64,000 nucleotides of DNA, from the NCBI GenBank assembly GCA_963833745.1, contig CAWHZD010000004.1, positions 1,426,001 to 1,490,000 of the forward strand, written 5' to 3'. Position numbers and translations under genes: made by a program. The first letter of the stretch is position 1, and each line of letters starts with the position of its first letter. Source of the stretch: AP-15 sp963833745 (GTDB lineage Bacteria; Pseudomonadota; Alphaproteobacteria; ATCC43930; CGMCC-115725). Shown here one piece after another: positions 1 to 8,779 of the stretch. Below the pieces are notes generated by a model. That model was not told the origin of the DNA. It saw only the letters and a program-made list of their open reading frames with translations, and made no database searches.

Positions 1-50
1 AGACAAAGCCGCGACCACCATTGCCCGCGCTCGAAGCCGGCCCGCCGTCT

Positions 51-88
51 GATCAGCGCTAATCGGGCTGATCGGCGCTAATCGGGCG
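51..88. repeat. short imperfect tandem duplication
   Basis: Two adjacent copies of an about 18-nt unit of the form tgatc(a/g)gcgctaatcggg lie immediately downstream of, and overlapping, the stop codon of the adenylate cyclase gene. One base differs between the copies. Likely slippage; no function is evident. Confidence 0.6.
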
Positions 89-1199
89 GCTGCATCGGCG
101 CCTGGAGAACCTGGGCAGTTCGCGCCCGGCCGCGACCTCCCGCGCGCCAGCCCCGCCACAGCGAGCCTAGGTCGGGCCCGGCCTCCCGGTATTCGAAGAC
201 AGGGATCTCGGCGGCAATTCCCTTGATCTTGTCGAACCCGATTTGCTGTAGGCGCCCCGACGAGCCGGAAAGCGCCTGCGCCACGTCCCCCGAGATCGCG
301 CAGGCGACGCCGTGCGCCTTCGCCGCTTCCTCCATGCGCGAAGCGATGTTGATCGTGCTGCCATAGATGCCGATCGAGCGCTTGGTGTCGCCCTGCTCGC
401 TGACCACGACATCGCCGCCATGGACCCCGATGCGAAAGGCTGGGACCGCACCGAACTGCGCCGTATAGCGGCTCTCTTCCCGGCGGACCGCAGCAAACAC
501 CGCGTCGATCGCGCGCAATATCTTGTCGTGGCGCACCGCCTCCCGCCAATGCCAGATCGCGATCAGCCCGTCGCCCTTGTAGAGGTAGATCTCGCCGCCG
601 TAATCGGTGATCGGCTTTGAGATGTCGAACAGAAACTTGCCGACCAGGGATTTGATCTTCAGCGCGCCGAGCCGCTCGGCTAAAGCAGTCGAATTGTTGA
701 TGTCGATAAAAACCAGGACCTTTTGCTCGACCACCGGGCGGTGGTAGGTGCCGATCATCAGATGGAACAAGGTCTCGATGCCGATGAAGTGCACGGCGCG
801 CATCACGACGATGCCGATCACCGAAAAAGCCACAATGACCGGCAGGATGAACGGAAGCCGGCCATAGGGCACCGGCGTCGGATAAAAACGATGCAGCAGC
901 AGATGCGACAGGTTGATGGCGAGGACAAACAAAATCGCGACGACGACGGTATAAATGCCAATCGAAGGCAACGGGTGCATGTTGCGGAACCACCGCCCGC
1001 GTAAGCTTTGCACATAGAACTGCTCGAACAGCCCGACCCCGGTGCCGACCAGGATCGCGTTCACCACGCCAAGCGCCGGCGGCCGGCCTTGCGCGAGCGT
1101 CGCCAAGCCTGCCAGCAGTGCGAAAATCACCACCGCCAGCAGGATCGAAGCCAGTTTCCTTCGTGTCGAAATGGATATTCGGGTAAAGGCAATCGACAT
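78..1199 (-). CDS. membrane-bound class III adenylate cyclase
   Basis: Predicted to make cAMP from ATP at the inner membrane. The first ~150 residues contain about five hydrophobic segments (for example LASILLAVVIFALLAG); the C-terminal half is a class III cyclase homology domain. Visible motifs are FIDINNSTALAERLG (first metal-binding Asp), GDGLIAIW (second metal Asp) and NIASRMEEA (transition-state Asn and Arg), plus a DKIKG lysine. The ATG at 1197-1199 is preferred over an upstream start because the extra 28 residues look non-domain-like and the membrane region begins soon after. The arrangement of an N-terminal multi-pass membrane part and one catalytic domain is common in alphaproteobacteria. 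The signal sensed is unknown. It stands alone and is divergent from the VOC gene to its right. Confidence 0.85.
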   Translation of the reverse strand: MSIAFTRISISTRRKLASILLAVVIFALLAGLATLAQGRPPALGVVNAILVGTGVGLFEQFYVQSLRGRWFRNMHPLPSIGIYTVVVAILFVLAINLSHLLLHRFYPTPVPYGRLPFILPVIVAFSVIGIVVMRAVHFIGIETLFHLMIGTYHRPVVEQKVLVFIDINNSTALAERLGALKIKSLVGKFLFDISKPITDYGGEIYLYKGDGLIAIWHWREAVRHDKILRAIDAVFAAVRREESRYTAQFGAVPAFRIGVHGGDVVVSEQGDTKRSIGIYGSTINIASRMEEAAKAHGVACAISGDVAQALSGSSGRLQQIGFDKIKGIAAEIPVFEYREAGPDLGSLWRGWRAGGRGRARTAQVLQAPMQPPD

Positions 1200-1361
1200 C
1201 GCGAAGCGACCGCAGAGGGTGAGCCCCTGGAGATACTCCGGTGCAGCTGCTGCTGCATCTGGGTAATTGCCGGTGGCGGACAAGGGCAGCCAAAACAGAT
1301 CTTTGCCTGGTGGAGGCCGGCTTCATGGGGTTGCTGCGGGTCCGAGCAGTGGAGGAAAAAC

Positions 1362-2243
1362 GTGCGCCGACAATTGCCCGAACCGGGTGGGGTCTTTCTC
1401 GACCATGTGGCCCATTTTGTGCCGGCGATCGACCCGGCCGCCGAGGCGCTGGAGCGCTGCGGTTTCCGGCTGACACGGTTCACCCTCCAAACCAACCGGG
1501 TCGACGGCACACCGGTGGCGGCGGGGACCGGCAACCGTTGCGCGATGTTGCGGTGCGGCTATGTCGAGATCCTCGTCGCGACCGAGGACACGCCGCTCGC
1601 GCGCCAGCTCGACGAGCGGCTGGCACACCATGTCGGCCTTCATCTCGCCGCCTTCAGCAGCGCCGACGCCGGCGGCGAGCGGCGCCGGCTCGCCAGTGCC
1701 GGCTTTCCAGTGCTGCCGCTCGTCGACATGCGCCGCCCGGTCGCGACCGCAGACGGCGAGCAGGACGCGCGGTTCACGATCGCCCGCATCGCCGCCGGCA
1801 CCATGGCGGAAGGCCGGATGCAGTTCCTCACCCATCACACCGAGAACCTGGTGTGGCGCGAACCTTATCTCGACCACCCGAACGGAGCGCAGGCGCTGTC
1901 GGCATTGTGGATTGCCGCCGCCGATCCGGACGAACCCGCCCGTCGCTTCGCGCAATTCACCGGCCGCCCGTCGCGGCGCGACGGCGAAGTCGCGACGATC
2001 GCACTCGAACGCGGGGCGTTGCGGTTCGCCTCGCCCGAGTTCTTGGAGCACGAATTCGGCATCGCGCCCGGACCGCCGCCGCCCTATCTCGCGGCCAGTG
2101 AAATCGAGATTGCCGGCCTCGCCCGGCTGAGCCGGCTGCTCGACGCGGCCGGCCTCGCCGCCCGGCCCGTCGCCGATGGCGTCGCCCTAACCTTGCCGCC
2201 GGCGCTCGGCGGGACCATCGTCTTTCGCGCGCCGGCCGAGTGA
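1362..2243 (+). CDS. VOC-family (glyoxalase-like) protein
   Basis: 293-residue protein of the vicinal oxygen chelate superfamily. It opens with FLDHVAHFVPAID, the typical first beta strand with a metal-ligand His, and a second candidate metal-ligand region is FLTHHTENLVW near the middle. The layout resembles glyoxalase-like domain proteins in which a full-length module is followed by a shorter degenerate repeat. A longer frame exists upstream, but the GTG at 1362 is chosen because a strong GGAGG Shine-Dalgarno lies at 1351-1355 and homology starts right after it. The substrate cannot be read from the sequence. Confidence 0.7.
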   Translation: MRRQLPEPGGVFLDHVAHFVPAIDPAAEALERCGFRLTRFTLQTNRVDGTPVAAGTGNRCAMLRCGYVEILVATEDTPLARQLDERLAHHVGLHLAAFSSADAGGERRRLASAGFPVLPLVDMRRPVATADGEQDARFTIARIAAGTMAEGRMQFLTHHTENLVWREPYLDHPNGAQALSALWIAAADPDEPARRFAQFTGRPSRRDGEVATIALERGALRFASPEFLEHEFGIAPGPPPPYLAASEIEIAGLARLSRLLDAAGLAARPVADGVALTLPPALGGTIVFRAPAE

Positions 2244-2302
2244 GCCAATTCCGCGGCGGGCGTCACTTGCGGGCAGGGTCCGTTTGGCTGCGGAGTGACG
2301 TC

Positions 2303-2334
2303 GCCGGCGATGGTTTTAGCCGGCGATGGTTTTA
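2303..2334. repeat. 16-bp perfect tandem repeat
   Basis: The unit gccggcgatggtttta occurs twice head to tail in the 264-nt gap between the VOC gene and the luciferase-like gene. No gene is seen in that gap. Confidence 0.85.
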
Positions 2335-2507
2335 GACGGTATGCGCTGCCCCGGCCCTTGGCACGGGTTGAATGCTCTTTGCGCTGCGTCTTGCCAGGCA
2401 ATTCCCCCATTGGCACAGCTCGCGGCGATCAGGCATTGTCGAGCCAAGTTCGTCCATTCGGCACAGGAGGGGTTCGTGACCGCAGAATCTCCGCTGGGGG
2501 TTCGGCC

Positions 2508-3332
2508 ATGCGATTGAGTGTCGTGACCTTTATGCAGCCCGGCGCGGAGGTGCGCGGACAGTCGCTCGACCGCATCGCCAATTACGCGCGGCGGATCGAG
2601 GCCGCCGGGTTTCCGGGCATCTGGGTGACGGATTCGCTCGGCCGCGGCCGGGCCACGTTGGACCCGATGGTGGCGCTGGCGGCGCTCGCCGCCGTCACCA
2701 GGCGGGTCGAGCTGGGGACCGCGGTGCTGCAAGTGTCGTTGCGCCATCCGGTCGACCTCGCCCATCGCGTCCAATCGGTTCAGGCGCTGTCGGGCAACCG
2801 CTTGCGGCTCGGCGTCGGCAGCGGCTCGACCCAGGCCGATTTCGACCTGTTCGGCGCCGATTACGCGCAACGCTTTCGCACCTTGATGAGCTCGCTCGAC
2901 ATCATGCGGCGCACCTGGCGGGGTGACGCGGTGAATGGCGGGACGTTGACGCCGTGGCCGGGAAGCGAGGGCGGCCCGCCGGTGCTGCTCGGCGCCTGGC
3001 GCAACCCGCGCTGGATCACTTATGCCGCCAAGCACTGCCAGGGCTGGATCGCCTCCGGGCTCTACAGCAGCTGGGAGGACCTCGAAAACGGCATGCGGAT
3101 CTACCGCGACGCGGGCGGCGCCAACGCCGTGCTTGCCAATGTCGTCGTCGACCTGAACAACCGGCCCGAACCCGGCAGCCTTGCCGAGCGCGCCAAAGTC
3201 TCGCTGGTCTGCCTACCCGACGACGCCCGCCCGCGGCTGAAGCGGATCGAGCAGATCGGCTTCGACGAAGTGTTGACCATCTCCCCGGCCAGCGCGCTCG
3301 ACGAGCTCGAGCGTGTGCGGGATTACCTGTAG
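2508..3332 (+). CDS. LLM-class flavin-dependent oxidoreductase
   Basis: 274-residue TIM-barrel protein of the bacterial luciferase-like monooxygenase/F420-dependent oxidoreductase superfamily. Family-typical stretches are YARRIEAAGFPGIWVTDSL near residue 25, RVELGTAVLQVSLRHP near 65 and GNRLRLGVGSGS near 100, the last being the usual phosphate/flavin-binding turn. The ATG at 2508 starts exactly at the first barrel strand (MRLSVVTFMQPG); the longer upstream open frame has no family character. It is shorter than the ~330-residue family norm. Whether it uses FMN or F420, and the substrate, cannot be determined. It is the last gene before a palindromic repeat region. Confidence 0.8.
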   Translation: MRLSVVTFMQPGAEVRGQSLDRIANYARRIEAAGFPGIWVTDSLGRGRATLDPMVALAALAAVTRRVELGTAVLQVSLRHPVDLAHRVQSVQALSGNRLRLGVGSGSTQADFDLFGADYAQRFRTLMSSLDIMRRTWRGDAVNGGTLTPWPGSEGGPPVLLGAWRNPRWITYAAKHCQGWIASGLYSSWEDLENGMRIYRDAGGANAVLANVVVDLNNRPEPGSLAERAKVSLVCLPDDARPRLKRIEQIGFDEVLTISPASALDELERVRDYL

Positions 3333-3438
3333 CGATGCAGGGCGGACACTTGCCGCCACCGAATGATCGTTTGGGTGATCCCGATTGTTTTGGTCATCCC
3401 GGCGAAGGGGTTTGTGAAGAAATCCCATCCCGCAGCTC

Positions 3439-3564
3439 GGTCATTCCGGGATGTCCCGAAGGGACAGCCCCGGAACCCATGAAACCGGCGGGTCGCCTTT
3501 ATATTCGTGCGCGGTGTTCATGGGTTCCGGGTTCGCGGGACGACGCCCGCGCCCCGGAATGACC
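3439..3564. repeat. REP-like nested palindrome in the 3333-3782 gap
   Basis: Two nested pairs of inverted arms: an outer 12-bp pair (3439-3450 with 3553-3564, ggtcattccggg and its complement) and an inner 15-bp pair (3469-3483 with 3517-3531, cccggaacccatgaa and its complement). The unit can fold into a long cruciform or hairpin and resembles dispersed palindromic repeats common in alphaproteobacterial intergenic DNA. It fills the 450-nt gap between two converging genes, where no other gene is seen. It could act as a bidirectional terminator. Confidence 0.8.
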
Positions 3565-3782
3565 CACTTCAGGATTGCTTCACAAACCCGAAGGCCGGGA
3601 CCCATCTCGATGACGCTCTCGATGATCTATTTCTATCCGCCGTCGAGCTACCTCTAGGAAATTCTTCACGATCTTGGGGGAGCTTCTTGAAGCGGCAGCC
3701 TCATCGGCACGCACGCGGGCACCGGCCTTCGCCGGTGCGAAAGGTTGTGGGTCCGGTCCGTCGATATTGTCGGCGCAGCGGC

Positions 3783-4178
3783 TCAGAGGACCAGCTGGGT
3801 CTGGGTGACGAGCGCCACCAGCCGGCCCTCGGGATTGGTCACGCGGGTTTGCCAGATCATCGTCCGCCGGCCGCGGTGAACCGGGGTCGCCTCGCCGATG
3901 ATTTGCGTGCCGGCGGGTGCCGGGGCGACAAAGTTGGTCTTGCTCTCGATCGTCGTCGTCCCGCTGCCTTCCGGCAAATTGACGATGGTGCCGACCGCGC
4001 CCAGAGTGTCGGCGAAGGCCATTATCGCGCCGCCGTGCAGCACGGCCGGACGGGTGCACAGATCGTCACGGACGGTCATCCGGGCGACGATCCGCGCGGC
4101 GGCGACGCTGACGAATTCGATGCCGAGCAGTGCTGCAAACGGCAACGGAGCTTCGGTGATTCGCGCAAGCAGGTCCAT
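3783..4178 (-). CDS. PaaI-type hotdog-fold thioesterase
   Basis: 131-residue single hotdog domain. The motif LHGGAIMAFADTLGAVG is the PaaI/YigI-type helix with the conserved HGG and the following acidic residue, used to hydrolyse acyl- or aryl-CoA thioesters in the cytosol. The C-terminal strand region VTNPEGRLVALVTQTQLVL is also family-typical. The ATG at 4176-4178 is chosen because homology begins at LLARITEAPLPF; the upstream 45-codon extension contains no domain. It is divergent from the S41-like gene, with a palindrome in the shared promoter region. The physiological thioester is unknown. Confidence 0.8.
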   Translation of the reverse strand: MDLLARITEAPLPFAALLGIEFVSVAAARIVARMTVRDDLCTRPAVLHGGAIMAFADTLGAVGTIVNLPEGSGTTTIESKTNFVAPAPAGTQIIGEATPVHRGRRTMIWQTRVTNPEGRLVALVTQTQLVL

Positions 4179-4252
4179 CCGATCGCCCTTACCGTGATGA
4201 TCCGCCGCACAGCCGACGGTTAGAACCATGGTAATGCCATTTTTGGTAGGGT

Positions 4253-4270
4253 AGGTTCGAATCCGAACCT
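4253..4270. promoter_or_regulatory. candidate operator palindrome between divergent genes
   Basis: Perfect 7-bp arms (aggttcg/cgaacct) around a 4-nt centre, midway between the divergent thioesterase (start 4178) and S41-like gene (start 4343). Position and symmetry suit a dimeric repressor site, but no regulator is identified. Confidence 0.3.
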
Positions 4271-4342
4271 GGAGATCCGTCCGCTGCTCGGAAAGATATG
4301 CCGCAGGCGGCATTTCGACCGGTGGACGGGCAGTGGAGGGCG

Positions 4343-5737
4343 ATGCGCGTGCGTAAACTGGCGATGGTTATGCTGTTGACGGCCTCGGTCGCGCCGGGCG
4401 CCGTGCTCGCCCAGCAACAGACCCAGCAGGGTGGCAAGGATGCCGTCTACGACGAGCTGAACCTGTTCGACGAGGCGTTCGAGCGAATTCGCCAGGACTC
4501 CGTCGACCCGGTCCCAGACGGCAAGCTCGTCGGCGCCGCGATCACCGGCATGCTGACCGGTCTCGATCCGCACGCCTCCTACATCGACCCGGCGGCGCTC
4601 AAGGCGTTGAAAGAGCCGGTCGTGGGCGGCGACGTTGGGATCGGCGCGGCGTTGACCTTGACCAAAGGCGAGCTGAAGGTGATCTCGCCCCGCGACGGCT
4701 CAGCGGCGGCTGCCGCGGGGATCGAACCGGGGGATCTGATCCTGGCGATCGACAAGGGGCCAACCTATGAGCTGTCCTTGGCAGAGGCGGAGCAGAAATT
4801 GCGCGGCCCCGCCGGCAGCACGGTAAAGCTTACCGTGCTGCGCGGCGACGAAGGCGCCCCGCTCAAGCTCAACGTCAAGCGCGCCGCCGAGCATCTGCAG
4901 ACCGTCTCGTCGCGGGTCGAAGACGGTAATATCGGTTATCTACGGCTGGCCGGGTTCGACGACGGCACCCCGGCGGCGCTTAGCGCGGCGGTGGAAGATC
5001 TGCGGCAGCAGACCGGGGGCAAGCTCGGCGGCATCGTCATCGACCTGCGCAACAACCCCGGTGGTAATTTCCAGGACGCGGTCGCCGCCGCCAACGCCTT
5101 TCTCGACAAGGGCGACGTAGCGCTCGTCAAGAAGCGCAATTCCGACAGCCCCAAGCACATCAGCGTGACCGCGGGCGACCTCGTCAAAGGAATGCCGATC
5201 GTCGCGTTGGTGAACGGCGGCACCGCCGACGAGGCCGAGTTGGTGGCGGGCGCGCTGCAAGATAATCATCGCGCCCTGTTGCTCGGCACCAAAACCTTTG
5301 GCGAAAGTGCATTCGAAACCCTGATCCCGCTTGCCAGCGGCGGCGCCATCCGGCTTACCACCGCCCGCTTTACGACGCCGGGCGGGCGGGAGATCGACGG
5401 CAAAGGTCTTGACCCCGATCTCGTCGTGACGCCGCTCAAGATCGAAAGACTGGCCAAGGAAGAGGGGCTGCACGAGGCCGATCTGCCGGGCGCGCTGAAG
5501 AACCCCGATCAGCCTGCGTCCGCAGCTGGAACGGCTCCGGCTGCCCCAAGCCAACCAGCTCCGGCGACCAAACCAGCCGCGAGCGGAATACCGGCCGGTG
5601 CCAGCGCGACATCGCCCACAAAACCGGCCCCGTCGGTTGCAACTGGCGACATGGGCGGAGCAAGCGACGAGCAGCTGACCCAGGCGCTCGATGTGTTGCG
5701 CGGCCTTGCCGCGTTCAATCGCCGGGCCGCCGGCTGA
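4343..5737 (+). CDS. S41-family (CtpA-like) periplasmic protein with replaced catalytic dyad
   Basis: 464 residues. A signal peptide (residues 1-~23, ending VAPGAVLA) is followed by an N-terminal helical region, a PDZ domain (~100-185, with the carboxylate-binding-like GIGAAL and PGDLILAI) and the S41 core (GIVIDLRNNPGGNF). A Pro/Ala/Thr-rich linker (~390-440) and a short helical tail follow. C-terminal processing proteases use a Ser/Lys dyad in SASE...QD and T-F-G-K. Here the aligned segment reads GTADEAELVAGALQDN and TKTFGES, so the catalytic Ser is Asp296 and the general-base Lys is Glu321. It is therefore probably a non-proteolytic homologue that keeps peptide binding. Start: ATG 4343 has GGAGG just upstream and gives the signal peptide directly. 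Confidence 0.8.
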   Translation: MRVRKLAMVMLLTASVAPGAVLAQQQTQQGGKDAVYDELNLFDEAFERIRQDSVDPVPDGKLVGAAITGMLTGLDPHASYIDPAALKALKEPVVGGDVGIGAALTLTKGELKVISPRDGSAAAAAGIEPGDLILAIDKGPTYELSLAEAEQKLRGPAGSTVKLTVLRGDEGAPLKLNVKRAAEHLQTVSSRVEDGNIGYLRLAGFDDGTPAALSAAVEDLRQQTGGKLGGIVIDLRNNPGGNFQDAVAAANAFLDKGDVALVKKRNSDSPKHISVTAGDLVKGMPIVALVNGGTADEAELVAGALQDNHRALLLGTKTFGESAFETLIPLASGGAIRLTTARFTTPGGREIDGKGLDPDLVVTPLKIERLAKEEGLHEADLPGALKNPDQPASAAGTAPAAPSQPAPATKPAASGIPAGASATSPTKPAPSVATGDMGGASDEQLTQALDVLRGLAAFNRRAAG

Positions 5738-6213
5738 AGCGAGCCCGCCGGTAGCCGGGCGCGACCCGTAGCACCCGGCGGCGGCCGAAATTGCCGACGG
5801 CGGCGATGCAAAGGGCAGCGGCCGGCGCGGCGCGATTGCCATGATCGCATTGCTTTGTTGACATTTGTCGTGTATGATCCAACGAGCTTCAACCACAGCA
5901 CAAACATACGGCATCGTGCCCTGAAACATCGGCTCGACGGGGTGCGGGCGGCCGGCGAATTGCGCGGGCGAGGCGGCTCGCCGGTTCGGGGAAAGTTCGC
6001 GGTTAGCTGCTGATCCGCTGCAGGAGCAGCAAACCCGCGAAGGTGAGTTGACCGCGTCGACACGAATTTCCGAGCCGGGGCCTAACTTCTGCACAATTTG
6101 ACGGCGGGCAATCCGCTCGACAGATGGGAGCCGCCGATGCTGCCTGGTGCGGTTGGTAACGAGTGGATAGTGCGTCGATCGCCGCTGCCGCGCCTTGTCG
6201 CCGGGTCGGGGAA
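5738..6213. other. intergenic region, no gene seen
   Basis: About 475 nt between the S41-like gene and the 4HBT thioesterase. Open frames crossing it look like out-of-frame shadows. No RNA gene, terminator or convincing promoter was recognised. Confidence 0.5.
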
Positions 6214-6702
6214 ATGAACATCCCGGCGCCGTTCGACTGCTATCGGGGCGAGGTCGTCCCCGAATGGATCGACCTGAACGGGCATATGAACCTCGCCTAC
6301 TACACGGTTCTGTTCGATTACGCGACCGACCTGCTGTTCGAGACGATCGGCATCGGCAGGGCTTACAAGCGCGAGACCAATCACGGCACCTTTGTCGTCG
6401 AAACCCACAATCTCTACGAGCACGAGTTGCTGGCCGGCGAGCAGGTGCGGGTCGCCACCCAGATTATCGCTGCCGACGACAAGCGCCTGCATTTGGCGCA
6501 CGAGATGTTCCGCCTCGCTGGTGACCGGCGCGCGGCAACGCAGGAGCTGATGTTTCTGTCGATCGATCTTGGTCTTCGCCGGGTCGTGCCGTTTCTGCCC
6601 ATCGTGCGCAGCAAGGTGGTGGCCGCCGCCGCCGCCCACGCGGTTTTGCCGCGGCCCGACTGGGTGGGCCGGCGCCTCGTTATGCCGATGTCTCGGCGAT
6701 AA
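6214..6702 (+). CDS. 4HBT/hotdog thioesterase, betainyl- or carnitinyl-CoA type
   Basis: 162-residue hotdog protein. The segment PEWIDLNGHMNLAYYTVLFD contains the 4-hydroxybenzoyl-CoA thioesterase signature with the catalytic-region Asp and the NGHMN turn; VETHNLYEHELLAGEQ is also typical. This pattern (DLNGHMN rather than DTDAMGHVN) resembles thioesterases associated with carnitine and betaine degradation, but no such genes lie nearby, so substrate is open. The ATG at 6214 is preferred because a GGGGA motif lies 5-10 nt upstream and the 17 residues added by the upstream ATG have no domain character. Confidence 0.75.
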   Translation: MNIPAPFDCYRGEVVPEWIDLNGHMNLAYYTVLFDYATDLLFETIGIGRAYKRETNHGTFVVETHNLYEHELLAGEQVRVATQIIAADDKRLHLAHEMFRLAGDRRAATQELMFLSIDLGLRRVVPFLPIVRSKVVAAAAAHAVLPRPDWVGRRLVMPMSRR

Positions 6703-6746
6703 ACCGGGCGCGGTTGGCGAGCGGCTCTCCGAGATTCGTCGGGCTT

Positions 6747-7151
6747 TTAGCGCGATGCGTTGTGGATCAGGTAGTCGGCGAAGTCGCCCGTCTTCAGCTT
6801 GAATGCCATGGGAGCGCCGCCGCCGGCAAGCGCGCGCGTTACCAACAGGTGATTCTCGACCCGTGGTGCGGTCAGCCGGAAGATGCCGGCTGCCCCTTTG
6901 AGCTTTGGATAAAGCTTGGGGTCGATCATCTTTTCCTTGGCAGCTAGCCGCGCCAACGCCTCTTCCTCGCTGAGATCCTCGATCGTGCGCTTGCGGACGA
7001 TCGTCCAATCTGATTCGCCGGCCCAGCCCTCGGCGGCGAGCGCATTCGGGTCGGTGTCGCACACCCCGACCTTAAAGATATGGCGCCCGAGCCCGACGTC
7101 GGACCCCCAACGGGCAAGCTTGGCGCTCCGCGCTACATAAAGGGATCCCAT
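6747..7151 (-). CDS. conserved hypothetical protein, possible GIY-YIG-like fold
   Basis: 134 residues. The N-terminus (SLYVARSAKLA, then HIFKVGVCDTD) faintly resembles the two strands of a GIY-YIG/T5orf172 domain, with YV...KVG in place of GYVY...KIG. The rest (TIVRKRTIEDLSEEEALARL) is not diagnostic, and I do not see a complete catalytic set. Start ATG 7149-7151 is backed by GGGAGAG upstream; a longer in-frame extension is less likely. Convergent with the 4HBT thioesterase. Function unknown. Confidence 0.55.
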   Translation of the reverse strand: MGSLYVARSAKLARWGSDVGLGRHIFKVGVCDTDPNALAAEGWAGESDWTIVRKRTIEDLSEEEALARLAAKEKMIDPKLYPKLKGAAGIFRLTAPRVENHLLVTRALAGGGAPMAFKLKTGDFADYLIHNASR

Positions 7152-7243
7152 CGCGTCTCTCCCGTTGCTCCGCAGGAATAGCGACTGTCGCTCAGTCGTT
7201 TTAGCCAAGATTTCACCGCAGATCCAATGACCGGAATCCTCTT

Positions 7244-7378
7244 ATGCCCTTCCTGATCGGAGCCGCCACGGTCGCTACCACCTTGTTGAGTATGGCATTT
7301 GGACAGATCGACGCCGGCTTCGAGGCGTTCGGCGTGCTCCTCGCAGCGGCCGTCTTGATGACCCTCAGAACGGAATAA
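7244..7378 (+). CDS. possible 44-residue membrane peptide
   Basis: A short frame beginning MPFLIGAATVATTLLSM and ending AAAVLMTLRTE, almost entirely hydrophobic with one probable membrane helix pair. It lies in the otherwise empty 7152-7555 interval. There is no good Shine-Dalgarno, and the assignment rests only on its composition, so it may be chance. Confidence 0.25.
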   Translation: MPFLIGAATVATTLLSMAFGQIDAGFEAFGVLLAAAVLMTLRTE

Positions 7379-7555
7379 TCGGCTTCAGGGTGGTTGGTGC
7401 GCCGGTTCGTCGCAGCCCCAAGACGTGAGGATTGCCGGCTCTCCCGCGCCAATCTGCCGCGATGGCGTCGGGTTTACGAAGTGACACAAACGAAAGCACT
7501 TCGTTAAACTCCCTCCAAAGCCCGAGCCAAGGCGAGGGTTGGGGGGTGTTGAAGA

Positions 7556-8776
7556 ATGCGGCAATTTATCTTTGCCGGCGCATCTGTGCTGGCCCTAGGT
7601 CTGATGGCGCTGGCAAGTATTCCGGCAGCGGCGATCGGGCTGGATCCGGCATTTCACCAAAGCTTGCTCGGACCACAGAGGGCAACGGGGGTTGTCGTCT
7701 GGAACCACGGCCGTTCGCTTGACAGCGAAGACTACGAATCCCCGACGCCGCCTTATCTTCGGGTGCTGCGTGATTCGGGCTGGGACGTGCTGCGTTTCGA
7801 CAGGCTGCGCGACGGGGACACGCTGAGCCGGAGTGCCCAGCGGCTGGTCGACATCGTCGCCAGGCTCAAGCAGCGGGGTTATCGCCAGATCGTGCTCGCC
7901 GGGCAATCCTTTGGCGCGTTTCTCGCCCTGATGGCGGCAGATGATTCCGCCGCCGTTGACGCGGTCGTCGCGACTGCACCGGCCGCCTTTGGCGACTTTC
8001 AGGGATACTACGACACTTGGCGGCTCAACGCGGCGCGGCTTTACCCTCTGCTGGATCACATCAGACGGGCCCGGGTGATGCTGTTTTTCTTTCACGGGGA
8101 CGACTTCGACCCGGGCGGCCGCGGGGTTGAGGCCCGTTCGATCCTGTCCCAACACGGGAGCGGTTTTGTGGTCGTCGACCAGCCCGCCTACCTCGTTGGT
8201 CATTGGATCTCGTCGAGCGGGGCATTTTTGCGCCGCTTTGGCGACTGCATCCGCGAATTCGCCAATGACGATGCGCTGCATGGGGAACTCGTCTGTCAAC
8301 CGGTCTGGGGGGAGGCGCCGAGCGCCGAATTGCGCCTGCCCCAGGAACTCGTCCACCGGCAGGCGCCGGCTCCCAAGCTGACGGCACTCCTCGGCGCCTC
8401 GGCGCGCGCCTCCTTCCCGGCCCCCACGATCAACGGCGTCCCGTCGACTGACGACACATGGTACGGATTTTATCCGAACGGACGCGAGGTGCTGGTCGCG
8501 ATCGAGGCGGTGAGCGGACGCAATTTGTCTGCCGTCTACGCAATCGGTCCGGGCATCGACAAAGGCGAACCGGCCGAATGGAGCCGGCGAGCCGGCCGGA
8601 TCGACGGCGACGAGCTGGTTTTCGCACGGAAGGGTGAAAGCACCCTGCGCCTTCGACCCCAAGAGGACGGCGGGCTCGGCGCGACCTGGGTCTCGCCCGA
8701 TGGGACGACCAAGATGAAGGCCGGGCTGCGGCGCATCGACCCGTCGTCCTTCCTGGTCCGCGCCGCCGCGCGTTGA
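7556..8776 (+). CDS. secreted alpha/beta-hydrolase-like protein
   Basis: 406 residues with a cleavable signal peptide (MRQFIFAGASVLALGLMALA, cleavage probably after IPAAA). The next ~200 residues fit a dienelactone-hydrolase-like alpha/beta fold: VVVWNHGRS as the oxyanion loop, VLAGQSFGAFLAL carrying the G-x-S-x-G nucleophile elbow, and FFHGDDFDPGG as the acid loop; LVGHW supplies a plausible catalytic His. The C-terminal ~140 residues (TWYGFYPNGREVLVAIEAV) form a separate beta-rich region. Start ATG 7556 follows a G-rich Shine-Dalgarno. It converges with the CopD-like gene, with only 3 nt between stops. Substrate unknown. Confidence 0.7.
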   Translation: MRQFIFAGASVLALGLMALASIPAAAIGLDPAFHQSLLGPQRATGVVVWNHGRSLDSEDYESPTPPYLRVLRDSGWDVLRFDRLRDGDTLSRSAQRLVDIVARLKQRGYRQIVLAGQSFGAFLALMAADDSAAVDAVVATAPAAFGDFQGYYDTWRLNAARLYPLLDHIRRARVMLFFFHGDDFDPGGRGVEARSILSQHGSGFVVVDQPAYLVGHWISSSGAFLRRFGDCIREFANDDALHGELVCQPVWGEAPSAELRLPQELVHRQAPAPKLTALLGASARASFPAPTINGVPSTDDTWYGFYPNGREVLVAIEAVSGRNLSAVYAIGPGIDKGEPAEWSRRAGRIDGDELVFARKGESTLRLRPQEDGGLGATWVSPDGTTKMKAGLRRIDPSSFLVRAAAR

Positions 8777-8779
8777 CGC

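Noticed and set aside
1008..1361. N-terminal extension of the VOC protein by 118 residues
   Set aside because: This part overlaps the cyclase gene on the other strand, and a strong Shine-Dalgarno supports the GTG at 1362.
4253..4270. ggttcgaatcc, resembling a tRNA T arm
   Set aside because: It is a simple palindrome; no acceptor, D or anticodon arms can be built around it.
5861..5880. ttgaca followed by tatgat, suggesting a sigma-70 promoter
   Set aside because: The two hexamers are only 9 nt apart, far from the 16-18 nt needed.
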